Shown here in pieces: positions 13,201 to 25,834 of a stretch of DNA of 64,000 bases; the stretch's first letter is position 1, and the number at the start of each line of letters is the position of its first letter. The translations under genes were made by a program, and so were the position numbers. The notes beneath the pieces are model-generated. The model had not been told where the DNA came from and did not search any database. It saw only the letters and a program-made list of their open reading frames with translations. Source of the DNA: Malachius bipustulatus (Eukaryota > Arthropoda > Insecta > Coleoptera > Melyridae); contig OU342635.1 of the NCBI GenBank assembly GCA_910589415.1, forward strand, positions 4,774,001-4,838,000, given 5' to 3'.

Positions 13201-16200
13201 TTGATCGCTTGCTTATTAATTATTGTGCTTATTTCATTCTATTATAAAGATAATTATTTTGTTTGAAAAGATTTTTAATTAACCAATTAAATTTCTCTAG
13301 ATGAATCACCCCAATTGTCACTATCACCTTCACCGGATCAGGTCATAATTCACGAAGCACCAAAGTCACCCATTATGAATCTGGGCGCAATATCACCAGA
13401 GCCACAAGCAGCTAATTTGCTGGAACCACAGTTAGTAGCAATTTCTGAATCACACTCAGCCACATCACCATCACCCGAACCACAATTGGCTGCATCACCC
13501 GAACCACAGTTGGCTGCATCACCTGAACCACAGTTTGTTGCATCGCCTGAACCACAAGTTGTCGCATCACCTGAACCACAATTTGCTGCATCGCCTGAAC
13601 CACAATTTGTTGCATCGCCTGAACCACAAGTTGCTGCATCACCTGAACCACAACTTGTTGCATCGCCTGAACCACAACCTGCTGCATCTCCGATACCTCA
13701 ACCGGCCGAATCCCCAGAACTGCAGCATTCTCCATCGCCCATGGGTCAAGCACTGTCCCCCGAGCCATCAGCACCTCCGCTAGAGCAAGTTCCGATGGTA
13801 CCACAAACCGTTGAGCCTGAGCTAATTATGACTTCACCCAATTTCAATGCATGTTCTCTCAGTGCACAGTCTCCAGATCTGTTGTCGCCCAGAGTCGTGT
13901 CACCAGAACCCGGTGTTCAATCATCCCCGTTGTCACCCGAACCTAATCAGTTTGAGGGATCCAAATTGGTAACTTTGTCCCCTGAGCCGGAACCCACTGC
14001 GGCACTTTCACCAGAACCTGTTGTAACCGCTAAAATACAAGAGCCCGATTTATGCATTGCAGTAGAGACTTCGGACTTCTGCGGTGTGAATCCTGGCTTC
14101 TGCGATCTAACTTCTCAATCGGAGAATCCAAATAAATTGACTGAATTTGAATTAATTAGCGAGATAAAGGCTGAAGCTGAGAAAGAATCAAACAGTGACC
14201 AAGATATTGTCAGGGGAGGTATCAGTAATTCACCATTTGAAGATGTCACGTCTTCTGTTAAAGATGACATGTCTTCTCCGGTTTCTCCAGCGCCTATTGA
14301 ACCGATCCCTGACGTTTGTCAAACAAAAGTCAGTAAGTCTGAATTAGAAACCCTAGATCTGAATACTCAGGATTGTTTATGTATTTCTCCCTCAAAACCA
14401 GATAAACCTCTGTTGGAAATCAAGACTGATAATATTAATAGGGAGTTCCCTGAAATGGCTATTATGTCACCTTCTGAAGATTCCAGACAAGATCAAGAAC
14501 CAACTAAAGATGATTCGTTTAATGTACCTAAAGATGATTCGTTTAATGTACCTAATAACGATTCGTTTAATGTACCTTCACAACTTGAAGAGACACTTCT
14601 TTGTGAAGCTAAAAATCAGTCTGAAAATCTCCAACCATTTGAGGAAGTGGCTACTGCTACAATAATTACTGAAACGATAGCCACAGCTGTCTCCAAGACT
14701 TCAGCCGAGAAAAAACCAAATAAGAAACCAACAACTGCTGCAGCTGCTAAGAAAGTTCCTCCTAAATCAGCTCCGCTGCCTGCTAAAGCACCTTCCAAGG
14801 CACCCAACAATCTGAAGCCGAATCTATCTGCAGCAAAACCCACTTTATCGCCCAGAACCACAGCAACTGCAACAAAAACAACCAAAACTACCGTCAGTGC
14901 GGCTCCTAAGCCTGCAACAGGGGTTACTAAGGCTCCACCAAAACCAAAGACAACTTCTGGAACTACCACTACTACCGCTAATGCTAAGAAACCTCTTTCC
15001 AACGGTGATATTAAACCCAAGACCACAGCAGCAAAGAAGGTTGCGGAAACGGTAACAAAGGCCGCCCTGGCTCCAACTAGACCGCCTCCGATAACTAGAC
15101 CTTCTCCTAACAAGGCCCCAATTACCAGACCTGCTACTGCTCCAGTCAAAACTGCTCCTGCTGCAAAGTTGCCTACCGGTGCTGCACCTAAACCAAGGCC
15201 TACTACACTCGCCGCTGCTAAGCCTGCCGGCAAGACGACCACTTCGACTTCTAGAGTAAGTTTTTAGATGCAATTTTAAGTTGATTGTCTTCTTTTGAGT
15301 TTTAACATTTGTTGTGCTTAAAAATTAGTAACCAATTTCAAATGAAAATAAGAGAAAAGTCAATTTTTCTAATTTCTTTGCCATTGCTTTGGTTTACATC
15401 TCGTTCGAGTTTCTTATGAGCAGATGTTAATATATCAAGAAAGACAATATGAGGCGTTAAGAATTAACCCACAAAATTTAATAATTTAATTTAATATTTG
15501 TTTGTAGATGCATGAACAAGTAAAGCTGAAAGTGACTGAGACCTTTAGACAAGGAAAGTCTTTCCATACTGGCTCTACTGGACTTTTGGCCAGTATAGCC
15601 TTTTTTGAGAGAGAATGCAAACCTCAAAGCTAAGACGTTACTTGTGACTTCATCTATGAACAGCTTAGAAAATTTGGCTTGGGGTCACTCTTGCACTGAA
15701 ATATTAATATACATATTGGCAATATTAGGCCACTGTAATTCTCAATGCCTCAGATTATCTTACCATTATCTTGAAATGGGCAAATATAAATTAACCAGCC
15801 AAGTGCTCCAGTTACAACCTGATTAAATTCTGTTATCTGCATCACCTTTGCTAATGTGGAAATTCTGTGCAGGGAAACTTATTTGTTTCCTACAAATTAT
15901 TTCGAGACGCAATTTCTAATAATATTGAAATTTCTAATTGCAGACAACCACAAAAGTAACCAGTACCACATCTCCACTTAGTAAACCTGCCACGGCTGCA
16001 GCTACCAAGGCTCCTCGTCCGGCTACTGCTCCAGCAAAACCACGAGTGCCTCTGACTGCAAGATCGGCAGCTAGCAAGGCTCCCGATCTGGAGAAACAGA
16101 GCAAGGACAGTGCTAATAAACTGAAAGCGAACCCCAGAGCTTCTCCTAAAAGTTCCGCTACAGGAGTGGGGAGCACTCTCAAGAAAACCTCAGAGATTAA

Positions 16201-17099
16201 GGTTTGTATGAGATGCTGTTGAGTAATGTTGTTGTTCAACTAGCTGATTAGCTGGTAGTATTTTGTTTTAATTGTTTCTGTAGTGCCACTTTTAATTTTT
16301 TAGGAGTGTTAATTTTACATCATTGAATGGTCAAAAAATCGAATTTTTTGCCACCCTGTATGAGTATTTTGTCATTTTCCTGGAATGTAACTCGAAAAGC
16401 TATTATAAAAACATAATGCACCATTTTGCTGCTTCTTCAGTAAGAAAATGTAGTGTGATCTTCAGTTGGACTTTATGATCTTCAGTCTGCGTGATATTCA
16501 GTAAATATTCAAAGTGAATTCTGAATTCACCATTTTTTGGCACCATTTTCATCCCTCAAGTTGAAAAAGTAAACCATAAAAGCTAGAACTATGAAATTGG
16601 GATTCTAGTTCCGGTTTATGACATGAAGGATTTTTCAAAATTGAACCTCTTATTAAAGGGCTGCAAAGAGACAATAGCTATATATTGTTATCACGGTTTA
16701 ATTATTTTTCTGTCAAATAAATTATGAAACATCTACCAGTGTAATTAAATAAAAAACCACCTAGTTATTGAATGAAAACAATCCATTAATAATTTTTGAA
16801 GCTTTTTCTGTACGTAAATAATTTTTACATTCCAGCAAACCAACGGTCCTCGAACGATAACGAAAACTTCTACAACGACTTCCAAATCAAATGCCAAGAA
16901 ACCGGTGGAAATAGTCCGCACTCTGAAGACCACTACAACCAAAGTGGAGCCCCCTAAGGAAAACGGTGTGGCGACACTGGTGACCGAGCAGATTACCACC
17001 ACTACAGTTGTGACCAGCAGCGAGTCTCCGGTGGAGCTCCAGAAAGACAACTCCCCTTTGGATAATAAGCTCCTAATAGAGACCACAGCCGCAGACTGA
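10265..17099 (+). CDS. PAM2-motif, Pro/Ala/Lys-rich protein, possible 205 kDa microtubule-associated protein (Map205-like); 5' incomplete
   Basis: Seven exons join in frame through GT-AG introns: 10265-10392, 11372-11608, 11723-12039, 12706-13016, 13301-15255, 15944-16201 and 16836-17099 (TGA). The first exon seen enters in phase, so an upstream start exon is missing. The encoded part is about 1,155 residues. It opens with an acidic stretch (D-S-E-D-E-W-N-Y-I-K-G) and then has a PAM2 motif, S-Q-L-N-P-D-A-A-E-F-V-P, the ligand of the poly(A)-binding protein MLLE domain. A long acidic Ser/Pro region follows, with eight-residue A-S-P-E-P-Q repeats and three copies of D-D-S-F-N-V-P. The C-terminal part, from about 14,700 on, is basic and rich in K, P, A and T, like microtubule-binding regions of MAPs. 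Insect Map205 proteins share this acidic-to-basic layout as I recall, so that identity is inference; the gene structure and PAM2 motif are seen directly. Introns over 300 bases (10393-11371, 12040-12705, 15256-15943, 16202-16835) show no other gene. Confidence 0.8.
11399..11434 (+). other. PAM2 motif (PABP MLLE-domain ligand) within the coding sequence
   Basis: The codons read S-Q-L-N-P-D-A-A-E-F-V-P. The core L-N-P-x-A-x-x-F-x-P is the PAM2 signature known from PAIP1/2, ataxin-2, TOB and eRF3. It sits near the N-terminus of the encoded protein, in an acidic, presumably disordered context, which is where such motifs work. Confidence 0.85.
13471..13716 (+). repeat. Coding minisatellite, 24-bp unit, A-S-P-E-P-Q-x-x repeat
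   Basis: About ten tandem units encode S-P-E-P-Q followed by L/F/V, V/A and A, drifting at the last units (S-P-I-P-Q, S-P-E-L-Q). DNA similarity is high, around GCATCACCTGAACCACAA, so the array is a true DNA-level repeat and probably length-polymorphic. Because units are multiples of three, the opposite strand also reads open; that antisense frame is an artefact. Confidence 0.9.
14506..14577 (+). repeat. Three tandem 24-bp coding repeats (K/N-D-D-S-F-N-V-P)
   Basis: The unit GATGATTCGTTTAATGTACC is repeated three times, nearly perfectly; the third reads N-N-D-S-F-N-V-P. This is a recent in-frame triplication inside the large exon of the PAM2 gene. Confidence 0.9.
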
Positions 17100-18560
17100 A
17101 TTTTACGCCAAACATTCGCAAAAGCCCTGAATAGTAGACCTGGTTAATGCCTGGATTAATTCCATTTGAAAATATGTTTCATCACTGTTAACGAGCTTAA
17201 AGTTTATGAAGTAATCTTTCGAATAAGACATGCAGTGAGATTGGCTGCTGTTTTGTTCATATTTTTTGTACACTCGACATATCTCTCAATAGAGTTGAAT
17301 TATTAACCTGTTAGAGGCAAGACATGGAATGGTGGTTCCACATTTTTTATTAACAAACTGTATATAATATTTAATTTTATCTTTGGATTTAACATTCAAA
17401 TTGTAATTGGTGCAGTAGTTTAATTGTGTTAAAATCTAAAAAAAATCCCCAAAGCGGGTTTTTAATTTTTATAGTTTTAAATTGTTATAGATGGCCTGTC
17501 TTTTAGCAACTGGTCTTGTAAGATAATGTTGAGATACAAAAAAGTGGAAAACTATTTCCGACAAAAATTCTTCCATTCATTTAGTTTCAAGAATTTCATG
17601 AAAGACTTGTACCTTTAACATCATCTGAAACTCATCGTCTTTGTTAAAGAGCTGCTACTATTTCATTTTTCGGTGGTTTTTGTCCAAACATTAAACAGTG
17701 TATGTAGGAACTCTTGATTAATCTCTCAGATTAGATTGGAATGTTTGTTCGTATTAGGATCAATGTTTACTGCTAAAGTACGGGCAATTTCGTTTAAAGT
17801 TTTGCATTTATCGCTTGAATAGATGTGTGAATTGTTCCATAGTGAAATGGGAGGTGTTTCAGGAAGATCCTAATAATTAGAAACAGTTATATTAAAGTTT
17901 TTATATGATGTATACCGGAACTACTATGTGTATTAGAGCTGTGGTATTATATAGGTATATGATTTTATAAATTGGTGTGGATATTACGATTAGGAGATAC
18001 TATTCTAGTACATATTACTTATATATTGGTTAATTTATATGTTATCGTAGAGGAAAAAAAATTGAAAAATGAGCGTTTGAATCCTTTTGATAACCTTTTT
18101 GTATTTGTATTTATAACCTAATGTTTTTAAGTTTGCTTTGATAGTTTTTAAGTATTATGCTATTAATGCATTTCTGCCTTTCTGCACGTCTGTAAATATT
18201 ATTTTAGGAATTACATTTTGCAAATTTTATAATTGGGTGCTAAAATTCATTGGCCTTTTAAAAACACTTTTGTCTTTGTTGTTATGATGACGAGATCGAG
18301 ATGTTTTGTACCCTCTTTATAACATTAGTGCGAAGTATCTTCACATTGCTTATAAGAATACTTAGATTTTAAGTCATTATTGATTAAATGCGAACAACTT
18401 TTTAACTTTTCTACTTGAGGTTTTTTTGTTTTAATGTTAAAAATTTTATTATCGTTTGTCTATATTTGTCATTTTTAAGTGAATCGCTCTTTAATTTATT
18501 AATACTGTAATATCTTTCAGCACAAAATAAATATGATGAAAAATCTGTGAGCATTTCTTC
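17100..18560 (+). other. Probable 3' untranslated region of the PAM2 gene
   Basis: T-rich sequence follows the TGA at 17,097-17,099 without coding potential. A canonical AATAAA lies at 18,526-18,531 and is a plausible polyadenylation signal, giving a 3' UTR of about 1.45 kb. Other weaker A-rich signals exist further on, so the exact end is uncertain. Confidence 0.4.
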
Positions 18561-20843
18561 AGTTGCCTCTAACTTTTCATAGATCCATATACAGATTAGT
18601 GTACTGTTTTTCAAGATGAAAGGAAACTCACAATTAATTATAGTAGTTTTCTTCATTTCCCGCTGTTGGAATGAAGAAGCATCTTGCTTCTTGAAATTTG
18701 TGAGTTCTGGTCTTAATGAAACTAAGCAACTTGCTCTAATTTGTCCTTACTAGTGCCCTTCCCAGAACCGGAAGTATCATGACATTATTGAGTCAAGTAT
18801 CGAAACCAAATTTGATATTTGATAATAATTTTTTAGTAAAAGGATGTGCTCAGAAAACTTCCTCAGCAATTAGCATAATCGTCACATCTTGGGTCATGGG
18901 ACCAGCAGCCGTTGAGATTTCAGCTTTAAAAACCTACTTAAGTCATTGCTATGAGAGGAGAAGATTTCAGAGATCTCAAAAATTGTGTACGGGTTCAGGC
19001 GCCATCCTTTGTTAATGGGAAAAAAATTTGAAGACAGTAAAGACTTCGATATCTAAAACCTTTTTCAGTTATGTCAATTTTCGAAAAATGGAACTAGAAC
19101 ATAGTTTCTATGTTGACATGTGTGCCAGTTTTTTCCCATAAAATTTATATTTAAACAGTAAATTTTCTTCAGACTAAGAAAACTTGGTATTTTTAACTCT
19201 TTAACATGTTGCAGATGTTAAATAAAATACAAGGTAATTTAGGAAACTTGTCCATTATTTGTAGTATTTTTATTTTAAATGGCTGTAACATGTTAAGGGG
19301 TTGGAAAAAATACTAAGTTTATAGAAAGCTTTACTCAGAAGAAAATTGATTGACTAAATTTAAATGTTGCAGGGAAGTAACTGGGACACTGTATGTTTAT
19401 CATTACTGATTATAAAGGACTACCTAATGAATGTATACAGGGTGTTGAAAAATTTGTGGAAAATATTAATAACACGGCTACGGTGTTAGGGTATTTCAAA
19501 AACTAAAAATTCTATCTTCATTTGTTTCCGAGATATTGCAATAATTATGGCAACATTGCATTGAATTTGCAGGTCTGTTTATGATATTTCATATTGCCAT
19601 TTCATTATTACAGTCATGCCCATTTTAGACAATTTGACAAACATTTAGTAGTTGTGAAAAATTTGAAATTATTTTTTTTCCAAATGAACCTAAAAAGTAA
19701 TTTTTTGCACGTATTGAAATTTTTTAATAACCATGTTTATTGTTGCTGAGGAAATACAACCTGTGGGCAGTTACAATTATTATTGGTCTACAGAAAAATT
19801 TTACCTTAAAATCAATTATTATTAATCTTCTGGTGGAAGTAAATCTTCTGCTAACACTTTAGAATATTTCAAGATATGGTACACACCTTAAAAATATCCT
19901 GGATAATTGCCTGGCAAGATAATGTGATGTAGGAGGTATTGATACCAGGGTTTATTGCTTCTACGGTGTTCATGACTTGTTCTTCAGGTTCCACTTCGTC
20001 ACAGACTATTACCACTATTACCATGCTTTATCCTAGGCATACAGGAATAAATTTCCCTCTTTCTCACAGACTGGTGTGTACTTGGTCCTTTTAATTATAC
20101 TTCAATCTGGATGATGTCTTAGAGAATAATAGGTAGTTTGCATAGATAATAATTGCTGCTTGCAATAATTGCTATCAGGGCCGAATTTATCTGTTCCTGC
20201 CCCTTAATCATTTTTAGGACTATTTATCAAAGGAAAAATTAGTGGAAGAGTCTCCCAAATAAAACACCGCAGATGCAAATCTTACTGTATTCAAGATCAC
20301 GCAATTCCCATGACTTCAAATTGTACTAATGAAAGTTTAGATATTAAAAAAAATCCCACAAATTTTTGAATTGGCTACTTTTGATATTTGTCTACTAACT
20401 GTAGTAGTCTACAAGCCAGTCAGTCACTGCTTAAATCCATCCAGGCCTGGTTCTATGATTTCTATTTTTTTTACAACACCAAAGAACATTGCTTTCGGGA
20501 ATCCCCGGTAGGTTTTCCACCCACAGATAACTTGTCTTGAAAACCTGTGCCAAGTGTCGTGGAATATCAAGCTTGGGATGATTTTGTGTATCTCATCATA
20601 GGTAAATCATCAGTAGTAATACCTTTCATTTATACCATAAGTTATACAATTGCGCAGTAGGAGCCCGATTCTGTGTAATTCCTCCTTTTTGGTGGAAATA
20701 AAAAAATACTTTTTGTCTTTTGATCTGTCCAGGTCAACAATAATAAAACGCCATTTATTTGACTCACTGTCATTACTTGAAATAATCAATTTTTGAGCTC
20801 AAATGTTCCTATTTTACTGCTTTATTAATATTCATTAATAACA
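18561..20843. other. Intergenic DNA between the PAM2 gene and CYB5D1 copy 1
   Basis: No gene recognised. At 19,436 an ATACAGGGTGTTGAAAAA string looks like one end of a mariner-type repeat, but no matching inverted end was found. The open frame at 18,779-19,015 has no splice signals or known motif. Confidence 0.4.
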
Positions 20844-21783
20844 ATGTTTCAAGATGTTTCAGTCCCTGCTAAAAGCAAATGCAAACCAATTCCGCTGCCG
20901 TTTGACGACACTAAACCGTATTATACTCCTGCTGAAGTCGTTATTCACAACAAGCCCTATGATTGCTGGGTTAGTCTTATTGGAAAGGTAATTTTTTAAC
21001 TACCTCTGTCTACCTGAAAATGACACTATAGATTGCTTTTCCACTCAGGTATTAAACATAACAGACTTAATAGCAGAATATAAGCACGATAAGAACATAA
21101 GACCTCTGCTAGCGTTTGCCGGCAAGGATATAAGCCATTGGTTCGACAACGCCAGCGGAGAACTCCAATCGAGGATCCATCCCGTCACTGGAACTGAAGT
21201 GGCTTACGCCCCACACGGGGTCACACCAAACGTCCTCCCTGATGTTCCGGTGCTCAAGCACTGGGAGCCTGTGGTCACTCTCTGCTGGTGGAGGAACCCC
21301 AAGTCAGTGAACGGTTCACATCATTAGTTTTTTTTAGTTTCGTTTTCAATTTTTTTCAGATATCACATCGGTTATTTAACGAAGAAAGTGAGGCCTATTA
21401 GAATAATTAACATGTTGACACAAAAAGAGGTGCAATTGAACGTCTGCGAGGAGGATTCTTTTAATATAATTGCTCGGAAATATACAGTGTTCAGTTCTGG
21501 TGTTCACAGATACGCTTGGAGGTAAAAAAGGAGATCTAAAACAGCGGAATACTTATAACTTTCTTATTGTAGGTATCAAGATTGTGCAATTGAAATGAAT
21601 AAGACTCTAACTGAGAATGGTATCATCGACGAAAGAGATAGATTTCTGGAACTTGGAATGCCATCTAATTACTATGTACCTTCGGTATCCCTTTTCTACA
21701 AAGATGACTTCAAATTTTATATTAAATTACTTGGCATTAACACTGATAGCAGTGATGATGATGCCGCAGGGGAAGGGAATTAA
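20844..21783 (+). CDS. CYB5D1: Cytochrome b5 domain-containing protein 1 (CYB5D1-like), copy 1
   Basis: Four exons join in frame: 20844-20987, 21049-21302, 21360-21521 and 21573-21783, giving 256 residues, close to the roughly 230 of the vertebrate protein. All introns are 51-61 bases with GT-AG ends. Residues about 35-110 form the divergent cytochrome b5-type domain, with the family signatures V-V-I-H-N-K-P-x-D-C-W-V and F-A-G-K-D-I-S-H-W-F-D. The second half carries the CYB5D1-specific R-P-I-R-I-I-N and M-N-K-T-L-T-E-N-G-I-x-D-E segments, then an acidic tail (S-S-D-D-D-A-A-G-E). CYB5D1 is a radial-spoke-associated axonemal protein in ciliated organisms, so expression in sperm or mechanosensory neurons is expected (inference). 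No classical HPGG haem motif is present, as is usual for this family; a His in Y-K-H-D-K and one in R-I-H-P-V are candidate ligands. A polyadenylation signal follows at 21,906. Confidence 0.9.
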
Positions 21784-21905
21784 TTTTATTGTATACACCT
21801 CTTATTATTTTTATTATATTTTGTTATTTAAACAATAGTAGAGTTTTTTAAACATAAGTACATAATAAGTCTTTGGCATTTTAAATCGGGCAAATTCTTA
21901 ATAAT

Positions 21906-21911
21906 AATAAA
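21906..21911 (+). other. Polyadenylation signal AATAAA of CYB5D1 copy 1
   Basis: A canonical hexamer lies 122 bases after the stop codon, followed by a T-rich stretch (about 21,922-21,936). Confidence 0.6.
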
Positions 21912-21936
21912 AGACATTTGTAGTTTGTTTTTTTTT

Positions 21937-23405
21937 GACAGAATTTAGTGTGGACTGCTATTTTCTTGTCCTCTTCAGCCCGGGCTGTACTTGAATATTT
22001 TATGGAAGATAAGAAAAAAAGAAAGATTATTCCGACTTATACAGGTGATCCCGAAATGGCGGACACGGACAGCACCACAGCATCCATTGTGGATTAAGGA
22101 TTCTAAGTTTTATTTACTGTTTTCTCCAGTATGGCTCCCTTAAGAAGATATGACCACTTTAGTGGAAAAAAAAGTCACAACACTGCACTACCCTTCTTAA
22201 GGAAAAAATAATGTGTAGGTCTACAATAATACCGAGATAGATATTACCATGGAAACATATGAAATGGAAAGTTCAACAATGTTCAAAATAATAATCCTTG
22301 CGGGGAAACATATCCGATAATATTATTCAAAATCTATTTTAGTTGCATTGTTGAGTTTGAATTTGAACAACGATGCCACATTGAAAAATTTTGTTGAACT
22401 CAGGGAATAGGTAAACTTTGAATGCCTGTAATTCCGTTCCCGATAATAATAAAAATAAAAAGCAAACGCTCTCGTAATAGTTATGTCAAATCATGTGCTT
22501 TGCCAGTGGAGGTTGTTTAAATTTGACTGCCGTTTTGATTTAAAATTTAGAAAAAGGACACCCTATATCTCGGTAACGAAGGCGAGAAAACAATTTTGGT
22601 TTTAAATTTACAGTCTTTCTGAACATCCTCTACAACACCCTGTATACCGTGTCCGCCATTTCGGGATCACCCTATATAGGTAGACAGTTGTGGGATTTTA
22701 AAGCCTTAAATGAACTTATAGCATGGAAAACAGATTTTAGCGTGGACTGCTAATACTGCTATATGATTTTTTGTCCTCTTCAGCCCTGGATGTTACTTGA
22801 ATATTTTATGGGGGAAAAGAAAAAAAAAGTTTGCCAAATTCCGATTTAAATAGGTGGGCAATCGTGGGATTTAAAAGCCATAATGAACTTAGCATGGAAA
22901 AAAGAATTTAGCGTGGACTGCTATAGGATTTCTTGTCCTCTTCAGCCCGGGCTGTACTTGAATATTTTATGGGGGGAAATAAAAAAAAAAGAAAGATTGC
23001 AAAATTCTGACTTAAACACGAATAGGTAGACAATTGTGGGATTTAAAAGCCTTAATAAACTTAGCATGCAAAAGAGAATTTTGCGTGGACTCTGCTATAG
23101 GATTTCTTGTCCTCTTCAGCCCGGGCTGTACTTGAATATTTTTTGGGGGGAAATTAAAAAAGGAAGATTGCAAAATTTCGACTTAAATACGAATAGGCAG
23201 AGAATTGTGGGATTTAAAAGTCATAATACTTAGCATGGAAAACAGAATTTTGGGTGGGACTGCTATAGGATTTCTTGTCCTCTTCAGCTCTACTGGCTGT
23301 ACTTTAATATTTTATGGGGAAAATAAAAAAAGAAAGATTGCAAAATTCCGACTTAAATTATTGGTAGTCATTAGACTTAAATTGGTAGTCAATCGTGGGA
23401 TATAA
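21937..23405 (+). repeat. Tandem array of ~170-bp units (five copies), interrupted by a MITE
   Basis: The GTGGACTGCTATAGGATTTC-type landmark recurs at about 21,949, 22,742, 22,913, 23,084 and 23,254. The last four are spaced 170-171 bases. Each unit also has TCCTCTTCAGCCCGGGCTGT, an ATATTTTATGGGGG segment, GATTGCAAAATTC and a GGTAGACAATTGTGGG-like segment. The 793-base gap between units 1 and 2 is explained by an inserted element at 22,040-22,674. The array starts just downstream of CYB5D1 copy 1. Open frames at 23,036-23,405 are repeat artefacts. Confidence 0.9.
22040..22674. mobile_element. Tc1/mariner-type MITE with TA target duplication
   Basis: The left terminus TACAGGTGATCCCGAAATGG, then CGGACACGG, is matched by the reverse complement of the right terminus, TAGGGTGATCCCGAAATGGC, then GGACACGG. 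TA dinucleotides flank both ends, and the flanks rejoin into an ordinary unit of the 170-bp array (GACTTA... / ...TAGGTAGACAGTTGTGGG). That provides an empty-site proof of insertion. There is no transposase inside. It is about 635 bp. Confidence 0.85.
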
Positions 23406-25834
23406 ATAAATAATGAACTTTAAAATTTTCGGTATCCTAGTTTTTGCATTAATTTTTCAACAATAGGGCATTGATGTTTAAACCTATGTGATTTATATGT
23501 GACCTTGCCAAAGCAAATTTTTTATCTGAATACATGCAGTTACCTTACACATAAGTTTCCACCTCATCATTAATCAAAAGGTGTTTCTCCATTTCCGAAA
23601 GGAAGACAATAACAACGCACACAAGCATAATTAGGTAACAATTCTCCGGTATAATTAATCAGGATACAACAATCCTACTCACTTATCTTTTGCTAAACAT
23701 TCATCGTACATCAATTCTATGCTAATTATTAAGAATTTATGAATCTATTTGGTATAATATTTCATAAAAATACACTATTGGGGACTATTTTAAATGTGAC
23801 ACTCTGCAAAATGAACTTAATTGATCCATTGGTTGTAGTTTTTTACAGATTGGACTAGCCGGAAAAATCGTAAAGTAAAAAACAAACACAAGAAAAATGT
23901 AAAAATTAAAACAAGCAATCACAACAAAATGAAGAAGTACAAACAATCAGGAAGAAAAAAATGAAATAAATCACCTTAAATCGTATCAGCTCCCTCTATT
24001 ATTTAGGATATTCACTAAAGTTGGCCTCAGCCTCTCACTGGTTGTGTGTTCTTTTTGTCTTTAACTCATTATTGGTCAACTTACAGTGGTAGTTAGTCCA
24101 GTACAGCACCGTTTTGGCTAGAAATTCTATATGTATAGACCCTACCTAAAATTATAAAAATTTAAATTTAGGTAGTTCATACTCTCTATTTCAAAGTCTT
24201 TCTACTTCTACTTCAAATGCCGTTGGTTACTTTTACTGAAAGGGTGAAAACCACCCCTTCTCGGGGGTGAAAAATTGGTTGTTAAAGATTACTGTAGAAA
24301 TCAATATATCTACTAATTTTAAGTCATTTTTCTTCTATAAACTTTTTTCCTACAGCCAATACTTTTTTAGTTATTTGCGATTGAAGTTTCGATTTTTTTA
24401 CCACGTTTTTCAACGGTTTGTCACAAATATCTCAAAAAGTTTGAGCTTTATCGCTAAGACCATAATAAACAACGTTGTAGCTGATCAAAAACAAAGAGAA
24501 TGGTTTTGTTTATGGTTGCTCCAAACGGACTATTAACTGAGTAATCGCTTATTAAAAGCCATTTTAATAAGCTTTTGGAGTAAAAATCGAAACTTTCAAT
24601 CTCAAATTATAAAAATATGATGCGCTTTTTGATAAAAACTGATAGAAAGTTTTTGATAGTTCTTAAAAAGACCTTAATTTTCATTTTTATATGAAAGGTC
24701 CTAGCATAAAAGCTGACCTAGTTATGACGAAAATAAGACAGACGCCGAGTTTTTTCGCAGAAAAAACGGTCAAAACAACCCCTTCAAAACCACCCCAATT
24801 GAAAATATTACCTTTACTACAATTACCCTTCTACAATTAATTCACTTCCTTAATATACCGTTAGTAAATTCTGTGAGTTTGAACGATGAACAAGCCCTAA
24901 TTTTGAAAAGATAACAATTTAAAGTCAAAAAAAAATTACAAATTTCTATAAAAAAGTTCTTTTTTCAATATAAGTCAAAAAATAAGGCAGATTTATGTAA
25001 AAATTACAAAATACCAAAAAGTTTTTTTTTCACTTTCCAGAATATAAGGGTGGAAAAAATCAATCCTACATGAGTTTGTAGGTCTTGCATTTACCTTTAA
25101 AATGCTTTTTGGATCATTTTTCTAGCACCAAAATTGAGGAATCTATATTTTATATATGTATATGCATGTATAGTCAAAAAACCATTGAACTGTTTTTTGC
25201 AGTTTTCGAAAATTTCTTAATTTGATGGTTGAATAGGGCTGATTTATATAGTTCGAATAACATAAGCCAAGTAGTAGGAGAAGAGAAGGGAGGAAGATCA
25301 TAGCGATAGTGAAGACTGTGACTAAATATTTAGTAAGAAAATTTAATGTTAAAAAAAAAATTACAATTTTTTTCAATTTTTAAAAGTTTAATAAATAAAG
25401 TTCAATAAAAAAAACTTATTTTAACATTTACATTCAATAGGGGTGTGGTTTATATGGTAAGGGTTGATGGAAGTTCTAGCTCACGAAAAATATTAAATAA
25501 CATCAAGTTATCTTCACTGAAATTATTACAACAAAAATTTAAGCAATTAAAAGTTTGAATCTCGTTTATAATATTTTTATCGTAGCGGGGGTAGTTTTTA
25601 CCCCTGAAGAAAATACTCAACAAAAAACGAATCTTTACTTAACTTATTTAAACAAAATCCAAACATTTTAATGCTTTAACGTAATTTTTTTATCATTTTT
25701 CTCGCTATGGGGGGTGGTTTTCACCCCTAAAAATATACATATAGTTACTGGCGTTTTTACACTTAATTACATCGAGTGACCTTTACTAAACACGTTCATA
25801 TATTAGTATATTATGCAACGAGCTTATAATTGAA
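23406..25834. other. AT-rich intergenic DNA with a possible degenerate foldback
   Basis: GGGTGAAAACCACCCC at about 24,242 and its reverse-complement-like GGGGTGGTTTTCACCCC at about 25,703 suggest the ends of an old palindromic repeat of about 1.5 kb. Related strings lie at 24,787 and 25,585. The arms are too diverged to trace by eye. No gene was recognised. Confidence 0.3.

Noticed and set aside
13412..13804. Antisense open frame over the S-P-E-P-Q repeats (rich in Q-V-V-V-Q)
   Set aside because: It is the mirror of an in-frame 24-bp repeat; the sense strand has splice sites and continuity with other exons.
14616..15242. 208-codon antisense hydrophobic frame
   Set aside because: It arises from Ala/Pro/Thr/Lys codon bias of the sense exon; no independent gene signals.
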